From the NCBI GenBank assembly GCA_946478985.1, contig CAMLDZ010000164.1:1-5605 (forward strand): DNA of 5,605 nucleotides. The letters are read 5' to 3'. The notes under the pieces were generated by a model that saw only the letters and a list, made by a program, of their open reading frames with translations, had not been told where the DNA came from and made no database searches. Source of the stretch: an uncultured Solimonas sp. (GTDB lineage Bacteria > Pseudomonadota > Gammaproteobacteria > Nevskiales > Nevskiaceae). The position numbers and the translations under genes were made by a program. Position 1 is the first letter of the stretch; each line of letters opens with the position of its first letter. This document shows positions 4,976 through 5,605 of this stretch, piece after piece.

Positions 4976-5605
4976 TCAGGACACAGCCGGCATTAGCTCG
5001 AACAGCGCCCGCGCCGCGCCGGATAGCGTGCGCTTCTGGTGCCAGACCAGGCCCAGCTCGCGCTGCAGTTGCAGGCCGCGCACGTGGACGCGGCGCAGGC
5101 TGTCGTCGAGCATCGATTCCGGCAGCACGCTCCAGCCCAGGCCGATGCTGGCCAGCATCTTCAGCGTCTCCAGATAGTTGGTGGCCAGCCGCACGCGCGG
5201 TGCGACGCCCTGCGCGCGCAGTTCGGCGGTGATGATGCGGTGGGTGTAGGTGGCCGCGTCCGGCAGCACCGCCGGATGGTCGGCCAGCTCGCGCAGCCGT
5301 ACCTCGCCCTGCTGCGCCAGCGGGTGCTGGGCGCCGGCGACGACCACCAGCGGGTCGTGCCAGACGATGCGCTGCTGCAGTTGCGCCGGCAGCTCGGTGG
5401 GCAGGGTGACGATACCCAGTTCGAGTTTGCCGGCGACCACCGCCTCGCAGGCCACTTCCGAGTCCATGAAGTGGATGTCGAGGTCCACATGCGGATAGCG
5501 CTGCGTGTAGGCGCCGAGCACCGGCGGCAGGCGGTGCAGGCCGATGTGGTGGCTGGTGCCGATCGACAGCCGGCCGCCGATCTCGTCGTGCAGCTGCGCC
5601 AGCGC
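4976..5605 (-). CDS. LysR-type transcriptional regulator, effector-binding domain only (start outside window)
   Basis: The 209 visible residues form the LysR substrate-binding domain (PF03466): the first strand GRLSIGTSHHIG (residues 11-22), LPPVLGAYTQRYPHVDLDI (26-44), GKLELGIVTLP (60-70), DPLVVVAGAQHPLA in the domain hinge region, and IGLGWSVLPESML towards the end, where LTTRs typically carry a G-x-G-x-x-x-L-P segment. The frame is open to the right edge, so a start at the GTG at 5521 is rejected; it would cut off the first strand. About 90 residues holding the winged helix-turn-helix are missing, in line with a usual length near 300. It would sense a small ligand and control promoters, often a divergent neighbour, which here would lie outside the window. 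The opening motif recalls LysR proteins beside leucine-biosynthesis genes, a weak memory-based hint. Confidence 0.92.
   Translation of the reverse strand, partial: ALAQLHDEIGGRLSIGTSHHIGLHRLPPVLGAYTQRYPHVDLDIHFMDSEVACEAVVAGKLELGIVTLPTELPAQLQQRIVWHDPLVVVAGAQHPLAQQGEVRLRELADHPAVLPDAATYTHRIITAELRAQGVAPRVRLATNYLETLKMLASIGLGWSVLPESMLDDSLRRVHVRGLQLQRELGLVWHQKRTLSGAARALFELMPAVS

Noticed and set aside
4976..5521. LysR domain protein starting at the GTG at 5521
   Set aside because: The frame stays open to the window edge and the 28 upstream residues contain the first strand of the LysR effector domain, so the true start is beyond the window.

Overview
This is a high-GC bacterial window that reads as a chromosomal segment of a Pseudomonadota, probably a gammaproteobacterium. 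The assignment is inference from base composition (about 70% G+C in most coding stretches) and from the protein families; no marker gene fixes the species. It holds eight genes, two of them cut by the window edges, and no RNA gene, CRISPR array, transposase or IS end that I can support.

Layout. (1) 1-842, minus strand: the N-terminal 280 residues of a membrane fatty acid desaturase with all three histidine boxes, running off the left edge. (2) 843-1029: a divergent intergenic region with a good ribosome binding site for the desaturase, a small perfect palindrome (917-930) and a large perfect inverted repeat (985-1011) just upstream of the next gene. (3) 1030-1601, plus strand: a ccdA-ccdB toxin-antitoxin pair with a TGATG stop/start overlap and lower G+C than its surroundings. 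(4) 1602-1686: convergent gap with a strong hairpin. (5) 1687-3589, minus strand: three overlapping genes, transcribed NTF2-like protein, then GNAT acetyltransferase, then nitrilase-superfamily hydrolase. (6) 3666-4877, minus strand: a stand-alone class II Fic protein AMP-transferase with a C-terminal winged-helix-like region. (7) 4878-4975: a very AT-rich leader and promoter region with repeated CCGGTT boxes. (8) 4976-5605, minus strand: the effector-binding domain of a LysR-type regulator whose DNA-binding half lies beyond the right edge.

How the parts work together. ccdA/ccdB is a self-contained, translationally coupled and probably autorepressed module, and looks like a later arrival. The three-gene cassette is the best candidate for an uncharacterised biochemical system. 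Its GNAT and nitrilase genes sit in the same order as the two domains of the known fused GNAT/carbon-nitrogen hydrolase proteins (YhcX type), so the two enzymes probably act on one pathway, with the NTF2-like protein as a third partner; the substrate cannot be read from sequence. Fic is a separate unit with its own AT-rich control region. Nothing in the window ties the LysR regulator or the desaturase to these modules.
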